Positions 20,248 to 22,361 of a stretch of DNA of 22,361 bases are shown here, one piece after another (the first letter of the stretch is position 1; every line of letters starts with the position of its first letter). The stretch spans positions 1 through 22,361 of the forward strand of contig JAMQCK010000457.1 in the NCBI GenBank assembly GCA_024196135.1, in the 5' to 3' direction. Origin of the DNA: Pleurotus ostreatus/Saccharomyces cerevisiae fusant. Lineage: Eukaryota > Opisthokonta. The notes under the pieces are model-generated. The model worked only from the letters and a program-made list of their open reading frames with translations, searched no databases and was not told where the DNA came from. The position numbers and the translations under genes are program-made.

Positions 20248-21502
20248 GTCGGTCGTCATTGGTCGAGGGGGAGCGGATGCATTGTGCATATGCATGATCG
20301 ATAGGTAGATTTACGGGGGACCGTCTCGGTCGAGGGCAGCAATCAACCGCGTCCGTCGCGGTGCCGATACGCGCCATCCTGCGCGCGGTGGCGAGTCGAG
20401 GATATACAAATTCGATGCGCGAGCTTCGGGTGTGAAGAACGTGCGCCACTGTGTTGTGTTATGGCCGTGCGTTTGAGGATGGCGAGCGGGGTACGGGGAT
20501 CTCGGAATGGGTTGTGAGAACAGATGGGGGCTCGGGCGTCGTCACTTGCGTGAGGTGAGCAGAGCTGCGAAACGATAGGCCGCCCTGACGACTCACGGCT
20601 CACGTTTCGGCGCAGGACGACAATGGCGCCGAAATTGCGGGTCTTTGGTGCTCCCCGCGGCTGGTGAAGAAGTTCGATCCCGCAGGCAATCTTCCCGTTC
20701 TCCACACATCCCCAGCGACTGCAGATTAGACTTGCTGGGTGAGAGATATGCACGCACCTTCGCGATCGTCGTATTTACGACGATTTCTATACCGCACAGT
20801 CGGAGAGATATGGTGAGATCTCTTATCGGGGCATCTTCGTTCGGCTAGCAGTGCTGTCGGCGTGCGGACTGGCAGCGCGCATGTGCAGCGGGTCGCAACA
20901 ATAGAGAGGAGACTGGGGGAGGAGGAGACGGATGATAGCGGCCATTTGAGGAGAAGGGAGGGAGAAACAAAGAGGCGCGCGCAGGCATGCTGCTTGCATA
21001 TGTAACAACGTGCTCGGTGACTTCTGGCGTGTAGGGAGGCAACATATCGCTTGCCTCGCTTCCGGCGAATATGTAACGTGTTCGGGGAGATTGAGGAAAG
21101 GAAGTGTTGCCTATTATGTAGGAAAGAGGGCGGGTATCAGGTCTAAACGGCAGGCTGTTCGGCTGGGTTGTAGGGCCAGCCTCAATTGAGGCTTCTGCGG
21201 CGTGCCTGCGCCTCGCAAGAACCGCACGCTGTCGCACACGTCCGCGGCGGGCACGCCTGGAGTACGGGGGCTGGCCGGGACCGGGAGGAGGGAGGGTTCG
21301 GCGGGGGGAGGGGATGGGGTAAATAGAACATTGATGGGCGTCGGGACGAAGGCTTGGCGGGCGAGTGACGCCACGGGAGCGCGACGCGTGCTAGCATAAT
21401 CTTAGCTCACCCTTATATCTCGCACCTGATGCCCCCGATCCCTCTGACGCTGCCCTTTCACGACCCCAGGCGCGAGCCATACTCCGCCGCCCACTCAGCA
21501 CA
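20248..21502. other. Intergenic region upstream of the right-edge gene, no gene seen
   Basis: About 1.25 kb of GC-rich sequence. Several open frames of 60-136 codons exist on both strands but are dominated by Arg, Ser, Pro and Ala, lack recognisable motifs and overlap each other. The last ~100 bases should be promoter and 5' UTR of the next gene: a TTATAT element is at 21413-21418, about 85 bases before the chosen ATG, and an out-of-frame ATG is at 21429. Confidence 0.45.
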
Positions 21503-22361
21503 ATGGGCATAGGCCTCCCCCAGTCGGACGTCTTCCGTCCCCGCCTCCCGCTCGATCCGTTCGATGGCGTCGACCTCAGCGAGCCCTGGGTCCTCGACCC
21601 CGCCGCGCTAGCAGTCCATGCACTGCGTCTGCGCCGCGATGTCATTCTCGCCCTCGGCGGTGCGTCCGCCCTGCACCCTTTCCTCGCCTCAAACTGACGT
21701 CCCGGGCAGCGCCGAAGACGGAGGAGCTGCTCGCGCTACTCACCGCGCAGACCCTCTCCTGTTCGCTTCTCCTCGTCGTCACGCACGAACCACCTGACAT
21801 CGACTTTGACGCCCCCTTCGGCCCGACGGTGCGCGTACTGCGCCTCGGGCGCGCCCTCTCCTCGGAGGACGCGGGCGAGCTCTGCCTCGTCAGCGTCCTC
21901 GAGCACGCCGAGACGATCGCCCGCCAATGGCGCGCCCAGCCAGACTGCATACCGGCTGGTATGCGGCGATATGCTGTCCTTAGCGCGGACGAGGACGGCG
22001 AGTTTTCGGTAGTCGAAGAGCACGCGGACAGCCCGGCCTCATCTCTATACCATGGTCAGGCGCCACACTCTGTATCCGCGGCCCCAGCGCGCCGGCACTC
22101 CCTCCTCACCGCCCTGAGTGACAGAACCTCGATCCCGCGCACGAAGGCCAAGGCGTTCAAGGAGGCAGCGTGTGGCCGCTCTTTCGACGTCGTTGTCAAC
22201 TACCTGTCGCCCGCGCTCGCGGAAAAGCTTGTGCTCAAGCAAGTAACCGTGATCACGAACGTCTCGCAGCCTTTCCTAAACTCTCCCGCCGCCGCACATC
22301 GCCCACCTGACGACAAGGGCAGGCATAGCCCGCGCCACCTTACCACCATACTAGCCGAACC
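21503..22361 (+). CDS. Uncharacterised protein, 5' part (runs off the right edge)
   Basis: Two exons visible, 21503-21659 and 21710 to the window end, separated by a 50-nt intron (GTGCGTCC...GGGCAG); the join keeps the frame through an Ala codon and the second exon is open to the edge, giving at least 217 residues. I do not recognise a named domain. The sequence starts M-G-I-G-L-P-Q-S-D-V-F and has segments L-D-P-F-D-G-V-D-L-S-E-P-W-V-L-D-P and A-E-T-I-A-R-Q-W-R-A. A later stretch around F-D-V-V-V-N-Y-L-S-P-A-L-A-E-K (22178-22222) looks like a buried, conserved element. No signal peptide or clear membrane span is present. Codon third positions are strongly GC-rich like the other genes here. 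Function is unknown and the gene is incomplete. Confidence 0.65.

Noticed and set aside
20075..20753. Overlapping minus-strand frames of 124 and 136 codons
   Set aside because: They overlap each other out of frame, run across a tandem repeat, have biased composition and no recognisable motif or splice structure.
20845..21397. Minus-strand frames rich in Pro/Ser/Ala ahead of the right-edge gene
   Set aside because: Three mutually overlapping frames of similar quality, none with family motifs; more likely promoter-side GC-rich DNA.

Overview
The window is from a filamentous basidiomycete, most likely an Agaricomycete; a polypore-type genome is a guess. The evidence is many short spliceosomal introns (about 45-70 nt, GT-AG), GC-rich third codon positions, intron-containing tRNA genes, and a tandem pair from a multi-membrane-span protein family that I recall only from Agaricomycetes. 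There are no bacterial-type operons. Gene models below were made by hand-splicing, and reading frame was checked across every junction.

Layout, left to right. (1) 58-2615 (+): an uncharacterised protein with two tandem copies of a ~95-residue domain and a long disordered, basic-ended tail. (2) 3285-3369 (-): tRNA-Pro(AGG) with a 13-nt intron. (3) 3604-7827 (+): an 18-exon GH35 beta-galactosidase with an N-terminal signal-anchor and a 5-nt micro-exon. (4) 8104-10172 (+): an AVT/AAAP-type amino-acid transporter. (5) 10608-11533 (-): translation initiation factor eIF3 subunit K. (6) 11645-13126 (+): a WDR5/Swd3-type seven-WD40 protein, divergent from eIF3k across a 111-bp shared promoter. (7) 13425-14734 (+): a five-unit polyubiquitin gene with a TATA box and a heat-shock-element-like array. 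(8) 14999-15085 (+): tRNA-Ala(AGC) with a 15-nt intron. (9) 15327-17751 (-): a 685-residue membrane protein of an uncharacterised basidiomycete family. (10) 18128-18756 (-): a truncated 174-residue tandem paralogue of gene 9. (11) 18757-21502: about 2.7 kb without a convincing gene, containing degenerate and tandem repeats and one possible coding relic. (12) 21503 to the right edge (+): the 5' part of an uncharacterised protein gene.

The left and centre are ordinary housekeeping content (translation, ubiquitin, chromatin, tRNAs) with a secretory/vacuolar-type glycosidase next to a vacuolar-type transporter. The right third is the accessory part: a lineage-specific membrane-protein duplication followed by a repeat-rich gap. 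I see no CRISPR, no intact transposon and no biosynthetic cluster. The most interesting points are the internal domain duplication in gene 1, the obligatory 5-nt micro-exon and the D-for-E change in the GH35 signature of gene 3, the proline at the Win-site aromatic position of the WDR5-like protein, and the tandem membrane-protein pair in which the truncated copy kept exon 3 almost unchanged at protein level.
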